From assembly GCF_022024115.1 (NCBI RefSeq), contig NZ_CP091792.1, forward strand, positions 2,666,001 to 2,730,000: a DNA stretch of 64,000 nt, read 5' to 3'. The notes beneath the pieces were generated by a model, which saw only the letters and a list, made by a program, of their open reading frames with translations, made no database searches and was not told the origin of the DNA. Below, one piece after another: positions 7,198 to 14,857 of the stretch (position 1 is its first letter; the number at the start of each line of letters is the position of its first letter). A program made the position numbers and the translations under genes. The stretch comes from Prevotella communis. GTDB lineage: Bacteria; Bacteroidota; Bacteroidia; Bacteroidales; Bacteroidaceae.

Positions 7198-8307
7198 CTA
7201 ATTCTTATTGTTCTTCCTACTATTACAAGCCCTGCACAGCAGCTGGGCATTTGAGAGTTCCGTCCTGCCGCCGAGGCTCCAAGGACGTTTATGGTCTACT
7301 GTCAGTTCTTCCGCACGGAAGTGCTGGTGACAGTCTTCACACACATAGAGGCCGTTCTCGTCTGGAGTCTTTTCGGAGAGCAAACGAAGTTTGTCATCTT
7401 GTGTAAAGAGACGCTTGGGGTCCACACGGCAGTTGCCGACAATACCGAGAATCATTGCTTCAATGTCTGCGTCTCTAGTTTTGGATAGGCTATAGCCTTC
7501 AGTCTTCATAAAGTCATTTACCTCTTTCCAGATGGCATCCTTGTGCTGAAGCCAAATGGCGCGGTCTTTCAGGTACTTGACGGAGAACTTGAACTTCAGG
7601 ACGGGAGAGATTTTCGATTTTTCGTTGAAAATATCACGGATGAAACTGATATATGGCTTTATCTTCTTTACTTCATCGTTGAAACTTTCGTCCTTGTGCA
7701 GTTTAACATATTCGTCTAATTCATCTTTTTTAGGAAAAAGACTATTATGGCGCACATAGAAAATGTACTCCAAGAGATGGTATTTGTTATCTCCACGGTC
7801 AATAGAGGCAGTAGGTAATACCTTCCTGACATCGGCATTGGTGCGGAAATAGTCACCAAGACCTTCTAAGTATTCACCATGATAAAGACCATTGAGTACT
7901 TCGTAGCGCGATAGAGGAACGCCAAGTGTATTGATGCGCTTGAAAATTTCACGTTTCTTTTCCTCACTGCCCTTACATATTATTATTGTAAGGTCTGTCT
8001 CATCTACAACATGTTGCAAGTCGCTATCATAAGCATATTCCTTCCAAGTCTTGTCATTATACTTAATATCGCCCTGCTTAAACTTCGTGATTGCCTCTAT
8101 GCGTTGCTTACCATCGAGCACTTCAAGGATTCCATCTTCGCGTTCCCATAGATAGAAGGCGGGCAAAGGAATTCCGTGATAGATGCTATCAATAACTAAA
8201 GCCTGCTTGGCTGTATCATACACAATGGCTCGTTGCAACTCGATGTCGCTGATAATCTTGCCACTGGCCACTTTCTCATACAGTTCTTTTACTGTCATTC
8301 TATTCAT
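7198..8307 (-). CDS. DUF262 (ParB/GmrS-like) plus HNH endonuclease protein
   Basis: 369 residues. The N-terminal half is a DUF262 domain, with IELQRAIVYD and the DGKQRIEA motif equivalent to the family's DGQQR nucleotide-handling motif. The C-terminal 50 residues form an HNH nuclease: CEDCHQHF, then TVDHKRPWSLGG, then QLLCRACNSRK. DUF262-HNH proteins occur as modification-dependent nucleases (GmrSD-like) and in defence islands. The start overlaps the methyltransferase stop by eight bases (or begins at 8298), so the two are translationally coupled. The pairing suggests a restriction-modification or modification-sensing function; substrate is not deducible from sequence. Confidence 0.85.
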   Translation of the reverse strand: MNRMTVKELYEKVASGKIISDIELQRAIVYDTAKQALVIDSIYHGIPLPAFYLWEREDGILEVLDGKQRIEAITKFKQGDIKYNDKTWKEYAYDSDLQHVVDETDLTIIICKGSEEKKREIFKRINTLGVPLSRYEVLNGLYHGEYLEGLGDYFRTNADVRKVLPTASIDRGDNKYHLLEYIFYVRHNSLFPKKDELDEYVKLHKDESFNDEVKKIKPYISFIRDIFNEKSKISPVLKFKFSVKYLKDRAIWLQHKDAIWKEVNDFMKTEGYSLSKTRDADIEAMILGIVGNCRVDPKRLFTQDDKLRLLSEKTPDENGLYVCEDCHQHFRAEELTVDHKRPWSLGGRTELSNAQLLCRACNSRKNNKN

Positions 8308-9319
8308 CCTCCTTTCTGTGTTTGATGACTATTCTGTCCCAAAGACATTTATAATGTTTATTGCCTTCTGCCAAATAAAAACGCATACCGCCTTTTGAAT
8401 AAACTGCATCAGGTTCTACGCAATCTTTCATGGGCTTTCCTAATTGACGGCTCGAACCCATGATTTCAAACTGCTTAGGGTTATATTTCTGCATGAAAGT
8501 AATGGGAACGCCCATCTCTCCGTCGTAATCGTAGGGAATCTCTGCTACAGTAGGCACCTCGATTGCATCATAATTCACATAGCGGGGATAGCGCTCAGGA
8601 TTCTCTTCGTAGGAACAGCTCATGACTATTTGTTTCTCATTCTCGTCTACTTGCAGGTTGGTGTACCACATAGAACTGCGAGGCGTGTTATGCTGCTTAG
8701 GAAGCACACTACCATCTGGACGACGGAAACCGCTCAGATGATAATGATAGCCCACACGTATATTGCCATTCTGAAAATGACGAATGATACTCTTCTCTGT
8801 TGGAGCTGTCTGTGGGCCAATCACCAAAAACTGTTTCTTATTCTTCACGAGTATGTCGATAAACTCATCAAACTGGCTGAATGGCGGATTGGTGATGATA
8901 ACGTCGTAGTGACTATAGTCTATATCTTGAAAGCGCACTCCTTCACCAGTCTTTGGATTGTAACCACTCACGCTGATAGAACGGAATCCCCATTCTTCAG
9001 CCTGATTAAGCAGATACTCCACAAATTGGCATTTCACCATGTCGAGGCGTTTCTCAATCTTGGCATTTGTCTGAGCGACATCAATGTTCTTGATTGTACC
9101 TTCCTGAGAGAACAAATCACGTCCCAAAACATAGCCCTCTTCCTTAAAGACTATTTCTTCATTGTAGCTCTCATCCCAGTCGCATGGGCAAAGAATCCGC
9201 TTGCCACGTAATTGCGGCAGATAATGACGCACCTCAGCGGCAATGTCATCGTAGAGGGTGTAATACTCGTCATCACGTCTATTCTTACTACCTTGTAATC
9301 TTTCCGTTCGCTTTATCAT
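8300..9319 (-). CDS. EcoRI-family adenine-specific DNA methyltransferase
   Basis: About 339 residues. The start is taken at the ATG at 9319 (MIKRTERLQGSKN); an ATG nine bases upstream is possible. NPPFSQFDEF is the catalytic motif IV of N6-adenine methyltransferases. Around it, RRDDEYYTLYDDI, RILCPCDWDES and GPQTAPTEKSI match the EcoRI methylase family (MT_EcoRI). It methylates adenine in DNA using S-adenosylmethionine. It is the first gene of a three-gene leftward operon with the DUF262-HNH nuclease, behind a roughly 320-base folded leader. The recognition sequence is unknown. Confidence 0.88.
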   Translation of the reverse strand: MIKRTERLQGSKNRRDDEYYTLYDDIAAEVRHYLPQLRGKRILCPCDWDESYNEEIVFKEEGYVLGRDLFSQEGTIKNIDVAQTNAKIEKRLDMVKCQFVEYLLNQAEEWGFRSISVSGYNPKTGEGVRFQDIDYSHYDVIITNPPFSQFDEFIDILVKNKKQFLVIGPQTAPTEKSIIRHFQNGNIRVGYHYHLSGFRRPDGSVLPKQHNTPRSSMWYTNLQVDENEKQIVMSCSYEENPERYPRYVNYDAIEVPTVAEIPYDYDGEMGVPITFMQKYNPKQFEIMGSSRQLGKPMKDCVEPDAVYSKGGMRFYLAEGNKHYKCLWDRIVIKHRKEDE

Positions 9320-9403
9320 TAGTAGCACGTTCCTTTAAGTTCAAACAAATGGGGAATATCAAGAAGAAACGTGCAGTCAGGCTAATCACCCCATGTCGAT
9401 AAA

Positions 9404-9565
9404 GACACAAAGAACGTGGACAATCTTCCTCGTCCACGTCCTTGGGTGTTTGGCCTAACCCGTAAAAGATAGACAAGTCAGACGTCCACGTATCAAGTGG
9501 ACATCTGCTCTCTATTCTATCTTTTACGTCTATCTGCGGCCAAACTTCAAGGACGTTCTTTCGAA
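9404..9565. repeat. Large nested inverted-repeat structure upstream of the methyltransferase
   Basis: Several arms nest around one centre. GTAAAAGATAGA (9462-9473) pairs with TCTATCTTTTAC (9516-9527). GTCCAC (9484-9489) pairs with GTGGAC (9497-9502). The 9436-9455 arm, ACGTCCTTGGGTGTTTGGCC, pairs with 9538-9556. A satellite hairpin GTGGAC/GTCCAC lies at 9416-9437. A related arm ACGTTCCTTTAAG is at 9327. The whole could fold as one RNA or DNA cruciform. It lies in the transcribed leader of the methyltransferase operon. It may be a MITE or a regulatory leader. The only frame through it (9288-9575) is judged not to be a gene. Confidence 0.8.
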
Positions 9566-9628
9566 TAAATAGCAAATGTTGCTAATTTCCCTCAAAAATC
9601 ATTTCGGCTGATACCTATGTATCGCCTA

Positions 9629-9665
9629 GTATCATGTATCATAACATGATACCGTTGCAAAGATA
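9629..9665 (-). promoter_or_regulatory. Promoter and palindromic operator of the methyltransferase operon
   Basis: TATCTTTG on the minus strand (complement at 9658-9665), with TTG upstream at about 16 bases. Directly downstream of the predicted start lies a perfect inverted repeat GTATCATG/CATGATAC (9629-9636 and 9645-9652), placed where a repressor would block transcription. Confidence 0.65.
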
Positions 9666-9738
9666 GTAAATAATCGTCAAACAAGGGCAGTTTATATAAG
9701 AATTTTGTAGAAAATAATGCATAATTTTCAAAAAGCAT

Positions 9739-9746
9739 TATATTTG
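9739..9746 (+). promoter_or_regulatory. Rightward promoter TATATTTG
   Basis: Exact TAnnTTTG. No gene starts before 10005, so it drives either a small RNA or a long leader carrying the 34-bp repeats upstream of the HU-like gene. Confidence 0.5.
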
Positions 9747-9848
9747 CATCGGGAAACTAGAAGATTTTCGGACTAGTCTGTCAGAAACAAAAAAAACACT
9801 TCAGCATCCCTTAGATTTGCAATCTGGTCACTTTCTTTCAAAAGCACC

Positions 9849-9936
9849 ATACACCTTTTTGAGATTTTTGAACCCCCACATTATACACCTTTTTGAGATT
9901 TTTGCCGTTGCAGATTATATGCTTTTTCGAGAAATT
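9849..9936 (+). repeat. Three iteron-like repeats, 34-bp period
   Basis: ATACACCTTTTTGAGATTTT at 9849 and again at 9883, with a degenerate third unit ATATGCTTTTTCGAGAAATT at 9917. Spacing is exactly 34 bases each time, about three helical turns. They sit just upstream of the HU-like promoter. Confidence 0.85.
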
Positions 9937-9973
9937 ATTTTGAAGAAAACTTGTTTTTCACCATAAAAATGAG

Positions 9974-9981
9974 TACCTTTG
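9974..9981 (+). promoter_or_regulatory. Promoter -7 box TACCTTTG for the HU-like gene
   Basis: Exact TAnnTTTG, 24 bases before the ATG at 10005. It lies inside the upstream in-frame extension of the gene and so decides the start. Confidence 0.7.
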
Positions 9982-10004
9982 TAGTCACAAAAAAAAGATT
10001 GTTT

Positions 10005-10628
10005 ATGCCAAGGAAAAATAGTGGAATGTGGTATGAGGTTCACCCAACGCCAGTGAAGGGCGAGGACGGGAAGAACCTGGTATATGTGCGTCCGAAGAGC
10101 GGACAGAAACTGACGATGAAGGAACTGGAAGAGAAGTGCGAGGACTACAATGCATTACGATATGGCGAGCTGAGCCGTGCCTTCGATGCTTTCATCCGTG
10201 TGGCAGGTCGCTTTCTGGCTGAGGGCTACCGCATTGAGACACCCATAGGCTCGTTTGCCCCAAAATTGTCGCTGACCAAACAGGTGACAGACGCCAGTGA
10301 GGTGAAAGACCGTGACGTCAGACTGGAAGGCGTGGAGTATAACCCCGGCAAGCTGTGGGACAGGGAAATACAGAAGTGGATGGACGGATTCCGTCGATGG
10401 CAGAATGCAGATACACAGGAGATTCTGGCCGACAAAGAGAAGTTGGAACAGGTGATGCGAGACTGCATACAGCGACATCACGGCTACATTACCGCCAGCA
10501 TCTTCTCACGTGCTTCAGGACTGACGCTCTATTCTGCCCGCAAGCAACTGAACGAGTGGACCAAGGGCGACAATCCTAAACTGCTGATGACACCTCGTGG
10601 CAAGGAGCATATCTATACTGAGATATGA
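10005..10628 (+). CDS. HU-like (HU-HIG type) DNA-binding protein with C-terminal helical extension
   Basis: 207 residues from MPRKNSGMWYEVHPTP. The first 120 residues match the Bacteroidota HU-HIG DNA-binding family (VYVRPKSGQKLTMKELEEKC, then FLAEGYRIETPIGSFAPKL), a relative of HU/IHF that bends DNA. The C-terminal 80 residues (HHGYITASIFSRASGLTLYS) look like a winged-helix or helix-turn-helix unit. Such proteins often stand next to VirE-N/DUF3987 genes in Bacteroidota, as here. The 34-bp iterons upstream and GGTTAC palindromes downstream are plausible targets for it (inference). Confidence 0.75.
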   Translation: MPRKNSGMWYEVHPTPVKGEDGKNLVYVRPKSGQKLTMKELEEKCEDYNALRYGELSRAFDAFIRVAGRFLAEGYRIETPIGSFAPKLSLTKQVTDASEVKDRDVRLEGVEYNPGKLWDREIQKWMDGFRRWQNADTQEILADKEKLEQVMRDCIQRHHGYITASIFSRASGLTLYSARKQLNEWTKGDNPKLLMTPRGKEHIYTEI

Positions 10629-10679
10629 TGGCAGAGGGCTTTAGGAGCATCACACAAAAATTCTGCGATTCAAATCGGG

Positions 10680-10723
10680 TATAGGCGCACAGTCATTTGA
10701 CTACAGGCGCACAGTCGTTTGGG
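10680..10723 (+). repeat. Two tandem 22-bp repeats
   Basis: TATAGGCGCACAGTCATTTG at 10680 and TACAGGCGCACAGTCGTTTG at 10702, then a third truncated TATAGGC at 10724. It lies in the 365-base gap between the HU-like and 487-residue genes. Confidence 0.8.
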
Positions 10724-10830
10724 TATAGGCAAATGATAGAAAGCAGACGTTTCTCTCCCTCCTACCCTACGGTTTATCCCTTGCAAGAACTAATCCTACC
10801 CCTTGTTACAACTAATACAAATCAGCGAAA

Positions 10831-10864
10831 GCGGTTACGGTTACAGCTGTAACCATGTAACCGC
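10831..10864. promoter_or_regulatory. GGTTAC palindrome 1
   Basis: GCGGTTAC, then the perfect 16-bp palindrome GGTTACAGCTGTAACC, then AT and GTAACCGC. Four GGTTAC half-sites are arranged symmetrically. The second site lies 86 bases downstream. Confidence 0.8.
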
Positions 10865-10950
10865 AGAGGACAAAAGCAATCTAAAATACATTGTAACATA
10901 CTATTATATAACATCTTACAAACAATCATCAACAACCAGAACAACAAAAT

Positions 10951-10980
10951 GGTTACATGGTTACAGTTGTAACCGTAACC
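10951..10980. promoter_or_regulatory. GGTTAC palindrome 2
   Basis: GGTTAC-AT-GGTTACA-GT-TGTAACC-GTAACC, four half-sites again, ending 14 bases before the ATG at 10995. The position suits an operator controlling the 487-residue gene and the VirE-N gene, or a replication origin element. Confidence 0.8.
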
Positions 10981-10994
10981 GATGAAGACAAGAT

Positions 10995-12458
10995 ATGACT
11001 ACAGAAGAAATCAAGAAAATCGTTGACGACGAACAAGCAGAACAACTGACCACCCTCATATGCCGCCATTGGGAAGTGGCCACGCAAAGACTCAGCACAC
11101 TGGCCCAGGAAATAACAGACGGGATGGACACCTGCATAGAGGCAGAGATCTATGCAGCCCTGGTGCGCATGCAACGTGCGACGACAGCACTGCTGGAACT
11201 GAACGCGACACCCTCAGCGCTACTCGTTTCTGAGTATCTGGAGCGCATTGAGAAAACCGTATCGAACGCCAGCTTACGTCAGTCGGTGATAACGCTGGAG
11301 CAACAACTGTCGGGCGCAGAACCGGCTAAAGAACAAGAGTCACCGTTCTTCGACGTAGTGACCATGATGCTGACACAACCCATGACATTGCCCACAGAAC
11401 AGCAGAAGGCCGCCCGACAGCAGTTTTCACCCACACAGCATATCGTCAGCGCACTTGCCCAGCACATGAAGCCAGATGAACTGCTGACGATGCTACAAAT
11501 TGTCCAGACCACCGACATAGACAGCGAGATACAGAAAATGGATAAAACCACCAATCTTGTTCAGGACATGCGTCAGGTCATGGAAACACTCGACAGCAGG
11601 ATGAGCGAAAGTCTGCAGATGATGTTGCTGGAACTGTTTATACTGCAGATACTGCCAAGTATGACGGTCAGCATGATTCAGCAACGCCGTACCGACAGCA
11701 AGGCTATGGCCCATCTATTTAATAAGGTACTCATGCGGGTACGCGAAAGCAACACATGGTGGAACTATTGGAAAGAGCATCGCGAGACACTCCGCGTGGT
11801 CAGCGACAGCAGTTCGTGGTGCGATATCATGACAGCCCAGCGCACCAAGGAGCGTGCAGCATTGGGACAGGTGCCCGGCGGACTGTTTGCCAAATGGACC
11901 ACAGACCGCGAGGCCTTTGAAGAAGCCTTTCTGGATACCCATCTCGACGACGACACCCTGCGCCACTTCATTTTCCATCTGGCCACCCTGTCGGAGATTG
12001 CCAGAGAGCTGGATCCCACCAGTAAGTTTGGCGACGAGCAACTGGTGATGGACGACCTGCAGCGCGTAGGCGACGCCGTGATGGAGGCAGCCCGTCAACT
12101 GGATAATCTGGTAGATAAAGCCTGGTATCCCCATTATGAGGCGATGTGGCAGGAACTGATTCAAGACGAAAACATCTTTGCCCACCTGAAAGTGACACGC
12201 AAAAGTCCTCACAACAACCTGTTTACTGCACGTTTCTTCTGTCACCTGGTGGGAGAAATGAAAAAAAGTGCAGTCTTCGGCACCCATTCCGATGGTGATT
12301 TGGCCGAAAAACTGACTGAGAAGCCCTCTGTGGGCACGTTCAGAAAGAATATTCAGGAAGGTATGGGCGGAGAAGCACAGGATATACAAAATATTTTCAA
12401 CGCTATCTACCAGAAATACAACCGGTTAGCACATCCCATGAAACAATTGCACTCTTAG
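10995..12458 (+). CDS. Unknown helical protein, 487 residues, in the VirE-N locus
   Basis: I do not recognise this family. The sequence is almost entirely predicted alpha-helical and acidic, without signal peptide, membrane segment or nucleotide-binding motif. A central run of Met-rich helices (LVQDMRQVMETLDSRMSESL) could be coiled-coil. The last 75 residues (SDGDLAEKLTEKPSVGTFRK) look like a helix-turn-helix type tail, similar in shape to the end of the unknown protein at 58257. It stands between the HU-like gene and the VirE-N/DUF3987 gene, directly behind the GGTTAC palindromes. A DNA-associated accessory role is the best guess. Confidence 0.65.
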   Translation: MTTEEIKKIVDDEQAEQLTTLICRHWEVATQRLSTLAQEITDGMDTCIEAEIYAALVRMQRATTALLELNATPSALLVSEYLERIEKTVSNASLRQSVITLEQQLSGAEPAKEQESPFFDVVTMMLTQPMTLPTEQQKAARQQFSPTQHIVSALAQHMKPDELLTMLQIVQTTDIDSEIQKMDKTTNLVQDMRQVMETLDSRMSESLQMMLLELFILQILPSMTVSMIQQRRTDSKAMAHLFNKVLMRVRESNTWWNYWKEHRETLRVVSDSSSWCDIMTAQRTKERAALGQVPGGLFAKWTTDREAFEEAFLDTHLDDDTLRHFIFHLATLSEIARELDPTSKFGDEQLVMDDLQRVGDAVMEAARQLDNLVDKAWYPHYEAMWQELIQDENIFAHLKVTRKSPHNNLFTARFFCHLVGEMKKSAVFGTHSDGDLAEKLTEKPSVGTFRKNIQEGMGGEAQDIQNIFNAIYQKYNRLAHPMKQLHS

Positions 12459-12511
12459 GGAAAACATCCCACTTTTAAGGTGCAAAACCCCTTGTGACCT
12501 TTGCCGCCGCT

Positions 12512-14692
12512 ATGATACAAATGGCATCATCATTTAGCGGCAAGCCTCGCAAGGCGAGCATGGCTGCTTATCGTCAACTGCTGGCGAAGAATCACGTGGA
12601 GGAAATCCTTCAGGACGTGAAGCAGAACAACCGTTTGGATCGCAAGAAGGAACTGCCCGTATGGCTTCCCCTTGCACAGAGTTTTAACAATGGTACGCGC
12701 AAGGCTGAAGATGCAGTGCCCTCAGGACTCTTCTACCTCGACATCGACGAGAAGGGACTGACGGAGCAACTCTGGCAGAAGGTGCAGGACGAGAACCTCA
12801 TTGAGGAATATCGTATCGTCTATTTCGCCGAGAGTGCAGGCGGCGGCACCCACATCTGGGCTTGGCGTACCCCAGGCGCCACCATCGAGGAGGATATCCA
12901 GAAGCTGGCCTCCCGACTGGGTGTCAGCTACGACTCGCACGTCACCGACCTGGCCCGCTGTTGCTTCATGGCCAGCGAGAAGTATGTAAAGTTGCTGGAT
13001 CCAATAGTGTTTGAGGAACAGCCTTCGTCCCCTAAGTTAGGGGACAACAGGGGTCTGAACGAGGAATCACCTCTTACAGAAAAGAACGAAAACGGCTCTG
13101 AAACTTGTTCAGCCCCCCAACCCCCTAACTTAGGGGGCTCGAACTACAAGGGCATCCCTTACGAGAACATCGTGCAGGCCCTGCTCTGGAAACTGGGGTA
13201 TGGCGATGCACCTGCTGAGGGCGAGCGCAACATGGCGCTCTACACCATGAGTCGCTACATGCGCTTCATCTGTGACTTCGACGAGCAGAAGTTGTTCACT
13301 ATCCTACCCCATTGGGGCTTGTCGGACCATGAGGTGCAGTCGACCATCAAGAGTGCCGTAGGCAGCACCCGTCCTGCAGGCATCCCATCAATGATGAACG
13401 AGGTGCTCTCGTCGCTTGGAGCAGCCACCGAAGCAGGTTCGGCAGAGAGTGAAGAATCAACTGTAGCTCCTGTCGACAACGAGTTACCTGGCATCCTTCA
13501 GGACCTCAGCGACCATGCCCCAGAGGAGTTTCGCGAGGCCACGCTGATGGCAGCAATGCCTATGTTGGGCACACTGGCCACAGGCATCCGCGCCAAGTAT
13601 CGCGACGGGAAACTGAACTCACCCAGCTTCATTGTGGATATCGAAGCCCCTCAGGCCACAGGTAAGTCGTTTGTTGACGCAGAGTTTGAGTTGCTGATGG
13701 ACCCTATCATCAAGCAGGACGAGGTGGAATGGCAGAAGGAGATTGAGTACTCGCTGGCCAAGAAAAACGGCGAGGAGGTAGAGAACCCCTGTGCCCAGAT
13801 TCGCATCATCGAGCCCAACATCGGTGTGTCGGCCTTTCTGGAACGAGCTCTCTATGCCAAGGGCAAACATCTGTTTACCTATGCCCCTGAGATTGAGACG
13901 GTGCTGAAGAACAACAAGGGCGGCGCGTGGACAGAGAAGAACGACCTGTTCCGTCTGGCCTACGACAACAAGCCCTGGGGTCAGCATCGCATATCGAAGG
14001 ACTCATTCTCTGGCAAGGTCACCCTCTATTACAATATGGTGATGTGCGGAACGCCCAATAAGTGCCGTGCATTCTTCGCTGATGCCGAGAGTGGACTGGT
14101 GAGCCGAGTGACGCCTGTGTTGCTGCCCGATATGGTAGGCGCACGTATGCCTCATTTCAAGCCGTGGAGTCAGGAGGATGAGGAGAAGGTGAAGCGCCAG
14201 TGCCTCTGCTTGATGGACGAGGAAGGCGAGATAGAACTGCCTCTCATCAACAAGGCCATCGAGGCGTGGGATGAAGAGAAGCGACAGGAGTACCTGCAGA
14301 CATTGCGCTATTCACTCGACGTCTTGCGTCGTCGTGCTGCCCTCAATGGTTTCCGTGCCGGCATCATCGCCTACCTGCTGGAAGGTCGCCAGGAAACGGA
14401 GCGCGCCATCAGGTTCGCCGTATGGTATGCCGAACGATGTCTGCACTACCAGTTGCAACTCTATGGCAACAAGATTGATGCCCTCCACGACAATGCGGTG
14501 AGCCCCCAGGCTTCAAAAGGAAATATCCGCTATCTGGATGTACTGCCCAAAGAGTTTACGAAGGAAGACTTGGTGAACCTCCGCCTAGCCAATAACGAGT
14601 CGCCTGTGGTGAAGACCATCATCTGTCGCTGGGTAAAAGAAGGTCTCGTGGTGAAGACCAATGCCAATCTCTGGCAGAAAATTCAGGTGTAA
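12512..14692 (+). CDS. VirE-N / DUF3987 domain protein (primase- or helicase-like), copy 1
   Basis: 726 residues from the ATG at 12512; a GTG at 12494 would add six. The N-terminal 165 residues match the VirE-N/BT4734-like domain (FYLDIDEKGL, AESAGGGTHIWAWRTPG), resembling the primase-polymerase fold. The C-terminal two thirds match DUF3987, with a P-loop-like APQATGKS around residue 380. These proteins are usual in Bacteroidota mobile and satellite elements and probably act on DNA in replication. The linker (about residues 170-210) is Pro/Gly-rich and encoded by two inverted-repeat elements. A diverged paralogue is at 54232. Confidence 0.8.
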   Translation: MIQMASSFSGKPRKASMAAYRQLLAKNHVEEILQDVKQNNRLDRKKELPVWLPLAQSFNNGTRKAEDAVPSGLFYLDIDEKGLTEQLWQKVQDENLIEEYRIVYFAESAGGGTHIWAWRTPGATIEEDIQKLASRLGVSYDSHVTDLARCCFMASEKYVKLLDPIVFEEQPSSPKLGDNRGLNEESPLTEKNENGSETCSAPQPPNLGGSNYKGIPYENIVQALLWKLGYGDAPAEGERNMALYTMSRYMRFICDFDEQKLFTILPHWGLSDHEVQSTIKSAVGSTRPAGIPSMMNEVLSSLGAATEAGSAESEESTVAPVDNELPGILQDLSDHAPEEFREATLMAAMPMLGTLATGIRAKYRDGKLNSPSFIVDIEAPQATGKSFVDAEFELLMDPIIKQDEVEWQKEIEYSLAKKNGEEVENPCAQIRIIEPNIGVSAFLERALYAKGKHLFTYAPEIETVLKNNKGGAWTEKNDLFRLAYDNKPWGQHRISKDSFSGKVTLYYNMVMCGTPNKCRAFFADAESGLVSRVTPVLLPDMVGARMPHFKPWSQEDEEKVKRQCLCLMDEEGEIELPLINKAIEAWDEEKRQEYLQTLRYSLDVLRRRAALNGFRAGIIAYLLEGRQETERAIRFAVWYAERCLHYQLQLYGNKIDALHDNAVSPQASKGNIRYLDVLPKEFTKEDLVNLRLANNESPVVKTIICRWVKEGLVVKTNANLWQKIQV
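13029..13137. repeat. Palindromic repeats inserted in frame in the VirE-N gene
   Basis: CCCCTAAGTTAGGGG (13029-13043) and CCCCCTAACTTAGGGGG (13121-13137) occur inside the coding sequence, between the two domains. Both arms encode Pro-Lys/Asn-Leu-Gly. The palindromes look like an inserted mobile repeat tolerated in a linker. Confidence 0.8.
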
Positions 14693-14790
14693 GTATTTCA
14701 GAAAGGATACAATCCTTGCACAAAACGGCCAAATTGTGCACATACCGACGGTTTTTGTGCATAATATTTGGCTGTGTGCGTAAAAAATAG

Positions 14791-14798
14791 TACCTTTG
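14791..14798 (+). promoter_or_regulatory. Promoter of the etfBA-acd operon
   Basis: TACCTTTG with TTTG 20 bases further upstream, a full Bacteroidota consensus. The leader is about 55 bases. Confidence 0.8.
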
Positions 14799-14857
14799 CG
14801 GTCGATTTTGAAAAAAATCACCCGTTTTAAAACGAAAATACATTATTTATTTATATT

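Noticed and set aside
9404..9565. Integron attC site or retron ncRNA
   Set aside because: Core GTTRRRY/RYYYAAC sites are not arranged as in attC, and no integrase or reverse transcriptase is nearby.
9288..9575. 95-residue open frame leftward through the inverted-repeat leader
   Set aside because: It overlaps the methyltransferase start and is encoded by the inverted repeats; no family resemblance.
9849..9936. CRISPR-like repeats with 12-bp spacers
   Set aside because: Spacers are too short and the third unit is degenerate; iteron-like sites fit better.
11715..12389. 224-residue open frame on the minus strand
   Set aside because: Antisense to the 487-residue gene, with composition of a shadow frame.
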